DNA from: an uncultured Clostridia bacterium
GTDB taxonomy: Bacteria > Bacillota > Clostridia > Oscillospirales > Acutalibacteraceae
Direction: 5' to 3'
NCBI GenBank assembly: GCA_958436475.1
Contig: CAUBKG010000026.1
Span: 1 to 28,015, forward strand
DNA length: 28,015 bases
Notes under the pieces: model-generated
The model's database searches: none
The model's input: only the letters and a program-made list of their open reading frames with translations
Told to the model about the DNA's origin: nothing
In this document: one piece after another, positions 13,073 to 20,751 of the stretch
Numbering within the stretch: the first letter of the stretch is position 1
How the letters are laid out: every line of letters starts with the position of its first letter
Translations under genes and position numbers: made by a program

Positions 13073-14608
13073 TTATTCCCACTCAATCGTTGCCGGAGGC
13101 TTGCTCGTAATATCATACACCACGCGGTTTACGTTCTGCACCTCGTTCACGATGCGGCTGGAGGCGCGGCCGAGCACGTCCAGAGGGATCTGTGCCCAGT
13201 CGGCGGTCATGAAGTCGGTGGTGGTCACGCCGCGCAGAGCGATGATGTAGGAATAGGTGCGGCCGTCTCCCTGCACGCCCACTGTTTTCTGGTCGAGAAT
13301 CACGGCGAAATACTGGTTGATCTTGCGGGCAAGCCCCGCCTTCGCCACCTCCTCGCAGAAGATTGCGTCCGCTTCGCGGAGGATATCGAGGCGGTCCTCG
13401 GTGATCGCACCGAGGGTGCGGACCGCAAGACCCGGGCCCGGGAAGGGCTGGCGCCAGACGATCGCGTCGTCGATGCCGAGCGCGGAGCCCGCCTCGCGTA
13501 CTTCGTCCTTAAACAGGCAGCGCAGCGGCTCGATGAGGGTGCGGAACTTCACGTCCTTCGGCAGGCCGCCCACGTTGTGGTGGCTCTTGATGACCTCGGT
13601 GGAGCCCGCGCCGCTTTCGATCACGTCGGGGTAAATGGTGCCCTGCACGAGGAAATCCGCCCCGCCGAGCTTATCGGCCTCTTCTTCGAACACGCGGATG
13701 AACTCTTCCCCGATGATCTTCCGTTTCTTCTCCGGCTCGGTCACGCCGCAGAGCTTATCAAGAAAGCGCTTCTTCGCATCGACCACCACGAGGTTGATAT
13801 CGAAATTTTCCCGGAACACGCGCTCCACCTGCTCGGTTTCGCCCTTGCGCATGAGGCCATGATCTACATAAATGCAGGTGAGCTGGCGTCCCACCGCCTT
13901 GCTGACGATGACCGCGGCGACCGAAGAATCCACGCCGCCGGACAGGCCGCACAGCACGCGTCCGCCGCCGACCGTCTCTTTAATGGCGGCGATCTGTTCC
14001 TCCACGAAGGAGGACATCCGCCAATCCCCCTTGCAGCCGCAGATGCGGTATAAGAAATTCTGGAGCATCTGCCTGCCCTGCTCGGTGTGCTCCACCTCCG
14101 GGTGGAACTGCACGCCGTAAATGCGGCGGGTTTCATCTGCCACCGCGGCGAAGGGGCAGGTATCTGTATCCGCGATCACGCGGAAGCCCTCGGGAATCGC
14201 CCCCACCTGGTCGCCGTGGCTCATCCAGCAAACGGTGCTGCCCGAAGGGATCCCATAAAACAGCTCGCTTTCGTGCAGGCGGACGGCGGCCTTGCCGTAT
14301 TCACGCTTGTCCGCTCCCGTCACCCTGCCGCCGAGCAGCATGGTGGTGAGCTGCATGCCGTAGCAGATGCCGAGTACCGGAACACCGAGCGAATAAATGC
14401 CGGGGTCGCACTTCGGAGCCCCCTCCTCGTAAACGCTCGAAGGGCCGCCCGAAAGGATGATCCCCTTGGGCGACAGCTCCTTTACGCGTTCGAGGGGTGC
14501 ATTCCCGGGGAGCACCTCGCAGTAAACATGGTTCTCGCGTACCCGGCGCGCGATCAGCTGGTTGTATTGCCCTCCAAAATCCAGGATAACAATGGATTCG
14601 TGCCGCAT
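13073..14608 (-). CDS. guaA: GMP synthase (glutamine-hydrolysing)
   Basis: 511 aa from ATG at 14608, which has AAAGGAAG 8 nt upstream; the frame is open further but without a site. It converts XMP, ATP and glutamine to GMP in the cytoplasm, the last step of guanylate synthesis. Residues 1-190 form the class I amidotransferase domain with FGGQYNQLIARR, GGPSSVYE, the nucleophile Cys in GICYGMQL, and the His/Glu pair in FHPEVEHT. The ATP-pyrophosphatase domain follows with SGGVDSS, then the C-terminal dimerisation domain ending in KPPATIEWE, as in typical GuaA. Length is normal and all key residues are present. It lies downstream of glmS, about 120 nt away with a hairpin between. No purine riboswitch is visible in that short gap. 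Confidence 0.97.
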   Translation of the reverse strand: MRHESIVILDFGGQYNQLIARRVRENHVYCEVLPGNAPLERVKELSPKGIILSGGPSSVYEEGAPKCDPGIYSLGVPVLGICYGMQLTTMLLGGRVTGADKREYGKAAVRLHESELFYGIPSGSTVCWMSHGDQVGAIPEGFRVIADTDTCPFAAVADETRRIYGVQFHPEVEHTEQGRQMLQNFLYRICGCKGDWRMSSFVEEQIAAIKETVGGGRVLCGLSGGVDSSVAAVIVSKAVGRQLTCIYVDHGLMRKGETEQVERVFRENFDINLVVVDAKKRFLDKLCGVTEPEKKRKIIGEEFIRVFEEEADKLGGADFLVQGTIYPDVIESGAGSTEVIKSHHNVGGLPKDVKFRTLIEPLRCLFKDEVREAGSALGIDDAIVWRQPFPGPGLAVRTLGAITEDRLDILREADAIFCEEVAKAGLARKINQYFAVILDQKTVGVQGDGRTYSYIIALRGVTTTDFMTADWAQIPLDVLGRASSRIVNEVQNVNRVVYDITSKPPATIEWE

Positions 14609-14663
14609 GGCACACACTTCCTTTCCATAGATACGTCTCAAATCAGGATGCCGCAATAGAGAA

Positions 14664-14700
14664 GGCGTTCCAAACTGGCTGCTGCCCGGATTGGAACGCC
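14664..14700 (-). terminator. Hairpin between glmS and guaA
   Basis: GGCGTTCCAA (14664-14673) and TTGGAACGCC (14691-14700) make a perfect 10-bp stem. The minus-strand tail (TTCTCTATT) is only weakly U-rich, so it may be a leaky terminator or attenuator that lets some glmS transcription reach guaA. Confidence 0.6.
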
Positions 14701-14728
14701 GGTAAAACACATGCAAGGGCCGGTAGCG

Positions 14729-16564
14729 TTACTCTACCGTAACGCTCTTTGCGAGGTTGCGGGGCTTATCGATATCGCAGCCGCGCTCGAGAGCAACATA
14801 ATAGCTGAGAAGCTGCATGGGAACCACCTCGAGGGAGGGCATGAGCAGCTCGCGCGTGCGGGGGAGGTAGATTACGTCTTCGGCAACGTCTTCAATAGCG
14901 GTATTGTCCGAAGTGGTCACCGCGAGCACGCGGGCCCCGCGGGAAATGACTTCCACCACGTTGCTCTTGGTTTTATCGAACAGGCGGGTGCAGGCCGCAA
15001 GGGCGATGACCGGGGTGCCATCTTCAATCAGGGAGATGCTGCCGTGCTTGAGCTCACCCGCCGCATATGCCTCCGAATGGATATACGAGATTTCCTTCAG
15101 CTTGAGGGACGCCTCCAGCGCCACGGCGTAATCGAGGTTGCGGCCGATGAAGTAAATATGCTCGCAATCTTTGAACTTTTCCGCTATCTTGCGGATGGAA
15201 TCCTCATTTTCCTTCAGTACATCGGCAATGCGCTCGGGCAGCTTCAGGATAGATGCGAGGATGGCGCGCATTTCGTGATCGTCCACCAGCTCGAGCCGGT
15301 GCGCCATATACAGAGCGATGAGGTAAATCATCACCACCTGCGTGCTGTAAGCCTTGGTGGTAGCCACGGCGATTTCCGGGCCGGCCCAGGTATACAGCAC
15401 ATCGTCCGACTCGTTGGCAATGGTGCTGCCCACCACATTGACGATGGAAAGCACCCTCGCTCCCTTTTCCTTCGCAAGGCGCAGGGCGGCGATGGAATCG
15501 GCCGTCTCGCCCGACTGGCTGATGATGATGACCAGCGTGGATTCGTCCACAATCGGGTCGCGGTAGCGGAATTCGGAGGCGAGGTCGGTTTCCACCGGGA
15601 TGCGGGTCATGCGCTCGAGCACATATTTGCCCACCACGCCCACATGGTAGGCCGAGCCGCAGGCGACAATATAAATCTTATGAAGCCTTTTTAAATCGTC
15701 GGCGGAAAGATGGATACCGTCCAGCACGATCTCGCCGTCGTTGTTGATGCGGGGGGAAATGGTTTCCTGGATGGCGGTGGGCTGCTCCATGATTTCCTTG
15801 AGCATGAAGTGGTCGTACCCGCCCTTTTCGGCGGCGGAAACGTCCCAGGTGATCTCCTCCACCTTTTTGTAAACCGGGATGAGATCGGAGGTGAAGATAT
15901 CCACAGAATCCTTCTTGAGAACGGCGATCTCATCGTCCTCCAGTCGGTAGATGCGGCGGGTGTGGCTTAGAATGGCGGGGATATCCGAAGCGATGAAATT
16001 GCCTTTATCAGAAAGGCCGATGATGAGCGGGCTCGCGTTGCGCACGGCGATGATCTCATCCGGATAATCCGAGCAGAGGATGCCGAGGGCATAGGAGCCC
16101 TCCAGCGCGGAAATGACCTTGACGACCGTTCCCTTGAGATCCTTTCCATCGTAATTGTCTTCCAGCAGCTGGGCGATCACTTCCGTATCGGTTTCCGACT
16201 GGAATTCATACCCGCGGGCCTTGAGCTCCTCCCGCAGGGACGCATAATTTTCAATGATGCCGTTGTGCACCACCACAAAGCGGCCGGAGCTGCTCTTGTG
16301 GGGGTGGGAGTTTTCATCGGACGGGCGGCCGTGGGTAGCCCAGCGGGTGTGCCCGATGCCGACGCAGCTCTCAAACATATTGCTCCCCTCGAGCTTGCCC
16401 GAAAGCACCTCGAGGCGGCCCTTGGATTTTGCAACGTCTATTTCCCCGTGGTTGATCACAGCGATACCGGCGGAATCATATCCGCGGTATTCGAGCTTCG
16501 AGAGCCCCTCGAGCAGGATGGGGGCCGCTTTTTCTTCTCCGATAAAGCCGACGATTCCGCACAT
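14729..16564 (-). CDS. glmS: Glutamine--fructose-6-phosphate aminotransferase (isomerising)
   Basis: 611 aa, full family length. It makes glucosamine-6-phosphate from fructose-6-phosphate and glutamine, the first step to UDP-GlcNAc and peptidoglycan. The start MCGIVGFIG supplies the N-terminal nucleophile Cys (after Met removal), followed by YRGYDSAG, HTRWATHG and GDNYDG-like loops of the glutaminase domain (1-240). Two SIS domains follow with CGSAYHVG, SQSGETADS and the hinge region SEAYAAGELKHG. The C-terminus DKPRNLAKSVTVE is the conserved tail that closes the active site. GAGGA is about 9 nt before the ATG. The 5' leader is short and contains a palindromic stem (about 16586-16599), but no glmS ribozyme is recognisable. 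Confidence 0.97.
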   Translation of the reverse strand: MCGIVGFIGEEKAAPILLEGLSKLEYRGYDSAGIAVINHGEIDVAKSKGRLEVLSGKLEGSNMFESCVGIGHTRWATHGRPSDENSHPHKSSSGRFVVVHNGIIENYASLREELKARGYEFQSETDTEVIAQLLEDNYDGKDLKGTVVKVISALEGSYALGILCSDYPDEIIAVRNASPLIIGLSDKGNFIASDIPAILSHTRRIYRLEDDEIAVLKKDSVDIFTSDLIPVYKKVEEITWDVSAAEKGGYDHFMLKEIMEQPTAIQETISPRINNDGEIVLDGIHLSADDLKRLHKIYIVACGSAYHVGVVGKYVLERMTRIPVETDLASEFRYRDPIVDESTLVIIISQSGETADSIAALRLAKEKGARVLSIVNVVGSTIANESDDVLYTWAGPEIAVATTKAYSTQVVMIYLIALYMAHRLELVDDHEMRAILASILKLPERIADVLKENEDSIRKIAEKFKDCEHIYFIGRNLDYAVALEASLKLKEISYIHSEAYAAGELKHGSISLIEDGTPVIALAACTRLFDKTKSNVVEVISRGARVLAVTTSDNTAIEDVAEDVIYLPRTRELLMPSLEVVPMQLLSYYVALERGCDIDKPRNLAKSVTVE

Positions 16565-16634
16565 AAAATCAATTCCTCATTTCCCGCTGCGCGCAGCGAA
16601 CAGTGTGGTTCATGATAACAAAGTAATCATATTA

Positions 16635-16663
16635 ACTTTATCATATACCCCTGATATTTTCAA
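16635..16663 (-). promoter_or_regulatory. Possible promoter of glmS
   Basis: Minus strand TTGAAA (16663-16658), 17 nt, TAAAGT (16640-16635). The -10 box is weak. Placement about 70 nt before the start codon is reasonable. Confidence 0.4.
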
Positions 16664-16711
16664 GATTTTCTCTCTGCCTTTTCAGAAGAAAGAATCGGCG
16701 CCACCGCCGCC

Positions 16712-17650
16712 TCATAAAAGGGAAAGCTGCTTCAAAACAAAGATGACCCCAAAGAGGGAAATGAGAGAGAATGCCGAGCCGAACACCACCAGCTGGCCCG
16801 CGAGCTCGCTGTCTCCCCCCATCTGCTGAGCCATGGTGAAGGAGGAAACGGCGGTGGGGGAGCAGAACATGGCAACGAGCGCCGCGAGCTCCACGCCGCG
16901 GAAGCCGCATAAAACCCCCAGCGGCAGGAACATGCAGGGCAGAACGAGCAGGCGGCCGCCGAGGCCGAGAATGAGCTGCCTTTTGTTGCCGCGCACCGCA
17001 TCGAAATGGAAGGACGCGCCGAGAATCACGAGCGCAAACGGCGTTGCGATGGCCGAAAGCTCAGAGAGCGTCCGATCGAGGATTTCCGGAAATCGAATGC
17101 CGGAAAACAACACGAGCAGCCCGGCAGCGGAGCCGAGGATCAGCGGGTTCGTTGCCACGCCGCGCAGAAGCTTTTTCGGCTGCACCTTCCCCGAGCGGAA
17201 AAATTCCAGCGCAAACACGGAAAGCACATTGTACATCGGCACGATCACCGAAATGAGGATGGAGGCAGCGCCCGCCTTTTCGGCCCCATAAAGGGATATG
17301 GTGACCGGCAGGCCGAAAATGATGAAATTGCTTCGGAAAATGCCCTGGATCAGCACCCCGCGGCGTGGGTTTTCGGGCTCGACGCGCGGGATGAGCAGAA
17401 AGGTGAGAAGGAAGGACGCGAGTACGCTCCCTACGGCGAACAGCAGGAGCTTTCCATCAAACGAGCTTTTGATATCGGTCTTGTAAATATTATAAAACAG
17501 CAGGATGGGCAGAAACACGCGGAAGCAGAGGTTGTTCATCTGGCGGAGCGCGCCGTCGTCCACGAGCCTTGCGCGCTTGACGCCGAAGCCAAGGGAAAGC
17601 ATCAAAAAAAGCGGCAGTACAACGCTTGCCGCGGTAAGGATACTCTGCAA
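16712..17650 (-). CDS. AEC-family transporter (auxin efflux carrier type)
   Basis: 312 aa, about ten membrane helices in two groups of five separated by a charged central loop (about 150-165), as in the AEC/BART superfamily. Family-like features include the N-terminal LGFGVKRARLVDDGALRQMNNLCFRVFLP segment and the polar helix break near FRSNFIIFGLPV in the first half, with the NPLILGS segment starting the second. Bacterial relatives export malate or other organic acids. The substrate here is unknown. The start is TTG at 17650, with a perfect AAGGAGG 8 nt upstream and no in-frame ATG nearby. It is divergent from pduL across a region of palindromic repeats. Confidence 0.9.
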   Translation of the reverse strand: MQSILTAASVVLPLFLMLSLGFGVKRARLVDDGALRQMNNLCFRVFLPILLFYNIYKTDIKSSFDGKLLLFAVGSVLASFLLTFLLIPRVEPENPRRGVLIQGIFRSNFIIFGLPVTISLYGAEKAGAASILISVIVPMYNVLSVFALEFFRSGKVQPKKLLRGVATNPLILGSAAGLLVLFSGIRFPEILDRTLSELSAIATPFALVILGASFHFDAVRGNKRQLILGLGGRLLVLPCMFLPLGVLCGFRGVELAALVAMFCSPTAVSSFTMAQQMGGDSELAGQLVVFGSAFSLISLFGVIFVLKQLSLL

Positions 17651-17720
17651 TCCGGTTTCCTCCTTTATGATAATGACTCACCGCCCGTCCGCCGCTCCGG
17701 CGGCGTGGGGGCATGAGGCC

Positions 17721-17867
17721 GGTATCATAACCGCTTTGCGGTTATTGTACCATGAGTGCAAAGCACGAATGGTATAATTGCCCATTCCCGGCGGTTGCCG
17801 CTCTTTAGCGGCGAGCCGGTGAGGGCATCCGGTCAAGTATAATATCTGCTTTGCAGATATTATACCA
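17721..17867. repeat. Compact palindromic intergenic element with four hairpins
   Basis: Four stems follow one another: ATAACCGC-TTT-GCGGTTAT inside GGTA/TACC (17721-17751); GTGC-AAA-GCAC (17756-17766); CCGGC/GCCGG enclosing GCCGCT-CTTT-AGCGGC (17788-17819); and a perfect 13-bp stem with TTT loop (17837-17865). Three share the core GCTTTGC or its complement. The ends show an imperfect terminal inversion (GGTATCATAA at the left, GGTATAATAT on the other strand at the right). This looks like a MITE- or REP-type element, but a second copy is needed to set the borders. Confidence 0.65.
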
Positions 17868-17901
17868 TAGGAATCCCGCCGGGACAAAATGTAATTTTTT
17901 G

Positions 17902-17930
17902 TTGAAATCCTTTCCTCGTTGCGGTACAAT
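17902..17930 (+). promoter_or_regulatory. Promoter of pduL
   Basis: TTGAAA (17902-17907), 17 nt, TACAAT (17925-17930), directly downstream of the palindromic element and 90 nt before the start codon. Confidence 0.7.
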
Positions 17931-18020
17931 TTAACCGGTTCTTTCGTTTTGTTCCGGCGCCGGAATTCAGCCGTCGGCGCCCGATATAGGCCGCATCGGC
18001 AGCGGCGGAGGTATCTCAAT

Positions 18021-18596
18021 ATGGAAAGAAAAGTGTTAATTGAAATTTCTGCGCGGCACGTGCACGTGAGCCGTGAAGCGCTCGATACGCTGTTTGGCGC
18101 AGGCTACGAGCTCACCCCGAAAAAGGATCTCTCCCAGCCCGGTCAGTTCGCGTGTGAAGAGCGCGTTAGCGTGGTCGGCCCGAAACGCGAGCTCAAAAAC
18201 GTTTCCATTCTCGGCCCGGTCCGCCCCGAAACTCAGGTGGAGCTTTCCGCAACAGACGCCCGCTCCATCGGCATCAGCGCGCCGGTGCGCGAATCGGGGG
18301 ATATCAGCGGTTCTGCTCCCTGCAAAATCGTCGGCCCATGCGGTGAAATCGAAATTTCCGAAGGCGTAATCATCGCAAAGCGCCACATCCACATGACCCC
18401 GGAGGACGCCGCGGGTTACGGCCTGTCCGACAAGCAGGTGGTAAAGGTGAACATCCAAACGCCCGAACGCTCCCTCTGCTTCGGCGATGTGGTCGTCCGT
18501 GTGAAGCCCACCTTCCGCCTCGCCATGCATATCGATACAGACGAAGGCAACGCCGCCGGTGTTTCCGGCACCGTATACGGGGATATTTTAGACTGA
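18021..18596 (+). CDS. pduL: PduL-type phosphate acyltransferase (phosphotransacylase)
   Basis: 191 aa from ATG at 18021 with GGAGG 9 nt upstream. Two tandem beta-barrel-type halves carry the zinc-binding signatures SARHVHVS (about residues 10-17) and KRHIHMTPEDA (about 121-131). GPVRPETQVE and the final FRLAMHIDTDEGNA segment are also characteristic. The family moves acyl groups between CoA and phosphate (acetyl- or propionyl-CoA to acyl phosphate), feeding acyl phosphate to a kinase for ATP. There is no N-terminal encapsulation peptide and no microcompartment shell gene nearby, so this is probably a free cytoplasmic acetate- or propionate-pathway enzyme. Confidence 0.95.
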   Translation: MERKVLIEISARHVHVSREALDTLFGAGYELTPKKDLSQPGQFACEERVSVVGPKRELKNVSILGPVRPETQVELSATDARSIGISAPVRESGDISGSAPCKIVGPCGEIEISEGVIIAKRHIHMTPEDAAGYGLSDKQVVKVNIQTPERSLCFGDVVVRVKPTFRLAMHIDTDEGNAAGVSGTVYGDILD

Positions 18597-18644
18597 GTCC
18601 CATAAAAAAAGCGGCCCTCTGCCGCGTCTCATCAAAATAAAACG

Positions 18645-18676
18645 GCTCCGCCCACCGGGCGGGGCTTTTCCTTTTA
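18645..18676 (+). terminator. Intrinsic terminator of pduL
   Basis: GCTCCGCCC (18645-18653) and GGGCGGGGC (18657-18665) pair with one G-T, loop ACC, followed by TTTTCCTTTT. A smaller GCGGC/GCCGC stem lies just upstream (18611-18625). Confidence 0.85.
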
Positions 18677-18683
18677 TTTATGT

Positions 18684-18709
18684 AGATGTGCCTTGCGGCA
18701 CATCTTTTT
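18684..18709 (+). terminator. Second terminator hairpin
   Basis: AGATGTGCC (18684-18692) and GGCACATCT (18697-18705) form a perfect stem with loop TTGC and a T-rich plus-strand tail. On the minus strand it lies just past the small membrane protein's stop and may act there too, with a poorer tail. Confidence 0.7.
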
Positions 18710-18730
18710 CAACGTCCCCGGAAAGGAGGT

Positions 18731-19009
18731 CTAGCAACAGCCGCAGTCATCATCGTACCGGTCACAGTCGCACCTCAATGCAATCAGACGGATGATCAAA
18801 AGAAGCAGAAGGATGGCCGCCAGAATAATCAGCGGGATCAATGCGACCAGAATCGCAGCAGACAATACCGCGCCGAGAATCAGACCGATGGTGAACGCAA
18901 GCAGGATCATAAGGATCACGCTGATGAGATCGACACCGCATCTCCTCTCGCCGAATCGGCTTCTGTCTTCACAGCCGCACCCACAGCCACAACGATCGTT
19001 GTATTTCAT
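18731..19009 (-). CDS. Cys-rich small membrane protein, two helices
   Basis: 92 aa from ATG at 19009, with GGAGG 8 nt upstream; a GTG nine bases earlier overlaps that site and is unlikely. The N-terminus has alternating Cys-Gly (CGCGCGC) followed by charged residues and another Cys. Residues about 25-75 are almost wholly hydrophobic, enough for two membrane helices. The C-terminus has CDCDRYDDDCGCC. The Cys/Asp clusters at both ends would lie on the same side of the membrane and could bind metal. No family is recognised. It is monocistronic between convergent and divergent neighbours. Confidence 0.8.
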   Translation of the reverse strand: MKYNDRCGCGCGCEDRSRFGERRCGVDLISVILMILLAFTIGLILGAVLSAAILVALIPLIILAAILLLLLIIRLIALRCDCDRYDDDCGCC

Positions 19010-19081
19010 ACTGTTCACCTCCGCGCATTCGTTTTGCAGCTTTCGCTACATCCCATCCTATGCACCCCGCCGGATTTTGTT

Positions 19082-19110
19082 TACATAAAAAATCCCCCGC
19101 TCTTTGTAAA
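19082..19110 (-). promoter_or_regulatory. Possible promoter of the Cys-rich membrane protein
   Basis: Minus strand TTTACA (19110-19105), 17 nt, TATGTA (19087-19082), giving a leader of about 65 nt. The region also has 8-bp inverted arms TCCTATGC / GCATAGGA around it. Confidence 0.5.
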
Positions 19111-19185
19111 AAACGGGAGAAAGCATAGGAAGGGGCACAACGTGCCCGTCGGGAATCGTGCTGTTTTTTATTTTTATGGCAATAT

Positions 19186-19214
19186 TTGACTTATTTAGAT
19201 TATTATGCTATACT
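19186..19214 (+). promoter_or_regulatory. Promoter of the DUF2726 gene
   Basis: TTGACT (19186-19191), 17 nt, TATACT (19209-19214) with TGC just before the -10 box. Confidence 0.8.
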
Positions 19215-19248
19215 GTTGCCATTCTGCCGGAAAGGAATGTGAAAAACG

Positions 19249-19911
19249 TTGCTGTACGCCGCCCTGTGCCTGATCATCGTCCTTTTGAGCCTTTTGTGCC
19301 TGATCCTATGCCGGAGGCCGCCCGCCGCCCAGCCTCCGGACGGGCAAAGGGAGGCGGAGGCCGGGGAAAGCCGGCCGCTTCCGTATGAAAAAAAGTTTTT
19401 GCTCACGAAAGACGAGTGGGTGTTTTATAAAGAGCTGCACCGGATTGCGCAGAAGCACCGGCTCCATGTGCTTTCGAAGGTACGCATGGCGGACCTGATC
19501 CAGGTAAAAGGCGGCCTTTCCCACGCGGAATGGGAGGCCGCCTTCGAAAGGATCAAGTCAAGGCACGTGGATTTTGTGCTGGCGAACCCGGTAAATCTCT
19601 ATCCGCTTCTGCTCATCGAGCTGGACGGGCCATCCCACGAAAGCGAGCAGGCCCGCCGGAGGGACCGCTTTGTGGATGAAGCATACCGCACAGCCGGGCT
19701 TCCGATCCTGCACGTGCGCGGGGCCGCGCGTTTGGAGGAACATATCTGCGCCGAGCTGGGGCTGCCTCTCACCGAGCAGCCGGAAAAAGCCGATGGTCTT
19801 ACGCGAACGAGCGGTTCACCGCCAGCAGCGACTTCTTTACAAGCGGCGCCACCAGCACGAGCAGGAACATTTCCACAAAGGGGATTATCATATATTTCGG
19901 CAGGCGGGTGA
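19249..19911 (+). CDS. Membrane-anchored DUF2726 protein
   Basis: 220 aa from TTG at 19249, with AAAGGAA about 11 nt upstream; the frame has no ATG before the membrane helix. Residues 1-21 form a membrane helix. Residues about 45-175 match the DUF2726 pattern: FLLTKDEWVFYKEL, VLSKVRMADLI, HVDFVLAN, LLLIELDGPSH, RRDRFVDEAYRTAGLPILHV. The Asp/Glu and Lys residues in those motifs resemble a restriction-endonuclease-type fold, so nucleic-acid cleavage is possible but unproven. The last ~38 residues (Ala/Pro/Ser-rich) are antisense to the end of folT and look like read-through of a lost stop. It overlaps folT by 113 bp tail to tail. Confidence 0.82.
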   Translation: MLYAALCLIIVLLSLLCLILCRRPPAAQPPDGQREAEAGESRPLPYEKKFLLTKDEWVFYKELHRIAQKHRLHVLSKVRMADLIQVKGGLSHAEWEAAFERIKSRHVDFVLANPVNLYPLLLIELDGPSHESEQARRRDRFVDEAYRTAGLPILHVRGAARLEEHICAELGLPLTEQPEKADGLTRTSGSPPAATSLQAAPPARAGTFPQRGLSYISAGG

Positions 19912-20374
19912 TGAGCATGCCGAAATATTCCGTGCCGCTGAGCAGGGAAAGGAACCAGGTGTTGAGAAGGATGTAGCAGACTGCGTTGACCGCGATCCGG
20001 TAAAGGACGATGCGGCTGACCAGCTGGGTCTTCGTGCAGTCTCCCATGAGGGGGCGGAGCAGGAGCCCGGCGAGCACGCCCTCGAGGATAACCGGGACGG
20101 TGAACTGGGGCATGAAGGCGCCCATACCCTGCCCGCCGATGAAATAGCCGATAATATCGGCCACGCCGCCTGCAATCCCTCCGTATACGGGGCCGAGCAG
20201 CATGCCGCAGAGGGAAATGGGCAGGAAGGTGAGGGTCAGCTTATTGGTGGGTGTGAATACGATCTGGCCGACGCTGTCCAGCACGATGGCCATCGCAACA
20301 AGGAGCCCCGCAATGCAGAGCTTCTGAACCGGCCCCAGAGCCGGCCCGTAGGTTTTTGTTCGCAAACGTTCCAT
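19799..20374 (-). CDS. folT: ECF transporter S component, folate type
   Basis: 191 aa from ATG at 20374 with GGAGG 8 nt upstream; the frame runs on through the riboswitch but that part is not coding. It has five to six membrane helices: KLCIAGLLVAMAIVLDSVG, FLPISLCGMLLGPVYGGIAGGVADIIGYFI, a central helix around VPVILEGVLAGLLLRPL, and the C-terminal helices. S components bind the vitamin and join the shared EcfA/EcfA'/EcfT energy module, which is not in this window. The tetrahydrofolate riboswitch directly upstream identifies folate as the likely substrate. The 3' end overlaps the convergent DUF2726 gene. Confidence 0.92.
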   Translation of the reverse strand: MERLRTKTYGPALGPVQKLCIAGLLVAMAIVLDSVGQIVFTPTNKLTLTFLPISLCGMLLGPVYGGIAGGVADIIGYFIGGQGMGAFMPQFTVPVILEGVLAGLLLRPLMGDCTKTQLVSRIVLYRIAVNAVCYILLNTWFLSLLSGTEYFGMLITRLPKYMIIPFVEMFLLVLVAPLVKKSLLAVNRSFA

Positions 20375-20427
20375 GTAACAAACCTCCAACCATGTTTTGT
20401 TTGGGGTCTGCCGCCCGAAAAGGGCGC

Positions 20428-20469
20428 AAAAAACCCCTGTAAAAAAGCAACCGCTACATTTACAGAGGT
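20428..20469 (-). terminator. Regulatory terminator in the folT leader
   Basis: Minus strand ACCTCTGTAAA (20469-20459) pairs with TTTACAGGGGT (20443-20433) with one G-U, followed by six T. It lies just after the riboswitch and before folT, so ligand binding can decide transcription. GGGGT of its 3' arm can instead pair with ACCCC near 20403-20407 around an inner GCCC/GGGC stem, a possible antiterminator. Confidence 0.8.
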
Positions 20470-20484
20470 TAAAAAATCTCTCAT

Positions 20485-20588
20485 GCAGCAGCGGGATGCG
20501 ACATTTGCACCGCAAGCCAGTGGCTTTTCGTTAAAGCGGCAACTCCCCGTCCGCTGAACACTTGACGCGCAAACATCTACTCTGCTTT
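20485..20588 (-). promoter_or_regulatory. Tetrahydrofolate (THF) riboswitch
   Basis: On the minus strand the THF consensus blocks appear in order: GAGTAGATG, GCGCGTCAAGTG, ACGAAAAGC, GCGGTG and GTCGCATCC, closed by a P1 stem AGCAG/CTGCT. The THF class senses reduced folates and usually shuts off folate transport or synthesis genes when they are plentiful. Here it is followed by an intrinsic terminator and folT, so transcription control is expected. A weak upstream promoter candidate (TTGAGG, 18 nt, TATCGC at 20640-20611) exists. Confidence 0.92.
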
Positions 20589-20751
20589 TTTCTGTTTTTG
20601 GTCCCCAAAGGCGATACCATCAAAGCACCATGTGCCTCAAGCGGATCCTTTTTGCCGCTTTCGGCGTTGCCGATCACAGCAAGGTGCCAGAATACAGCCG
20701 GGAACGCGTTTCATTATACGCCTTTCTCCGCCAAAACACAAGGGGCTTTTT
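20589..20751. other. Intergenic stretch upstream of the THF riboswitch
   Basis: It holds the probable folT promoter region on the minus strand and the 3' flank of the HAD gene. No gene or clear terminator is seen. Confidence 0.35.

Noticed and set aside
14609..14728. Purine riboswitch upstream of guaA
   Set aside because: The 120-nt gap shows one simple hairpin and none of the conserved purine-aptamer loops.
16565..16711. glmS ribozyme upstream of glmS
   Set aside because: The leader is too short and lacks the ribozyme core; only a simple palindromic stem is present.
18021..18596. Bacterial microcompartment locus
   Set aside because: PduL is present but there are no shell proteins, aldehyde dehydrogenase or encapsulation peptide in the window.
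20374..20515. Longer N-terminus of FolT
   Set aside because: The extension would translate the riboswitch terminator region; the ATG at 20374 has its own GGAGG site.
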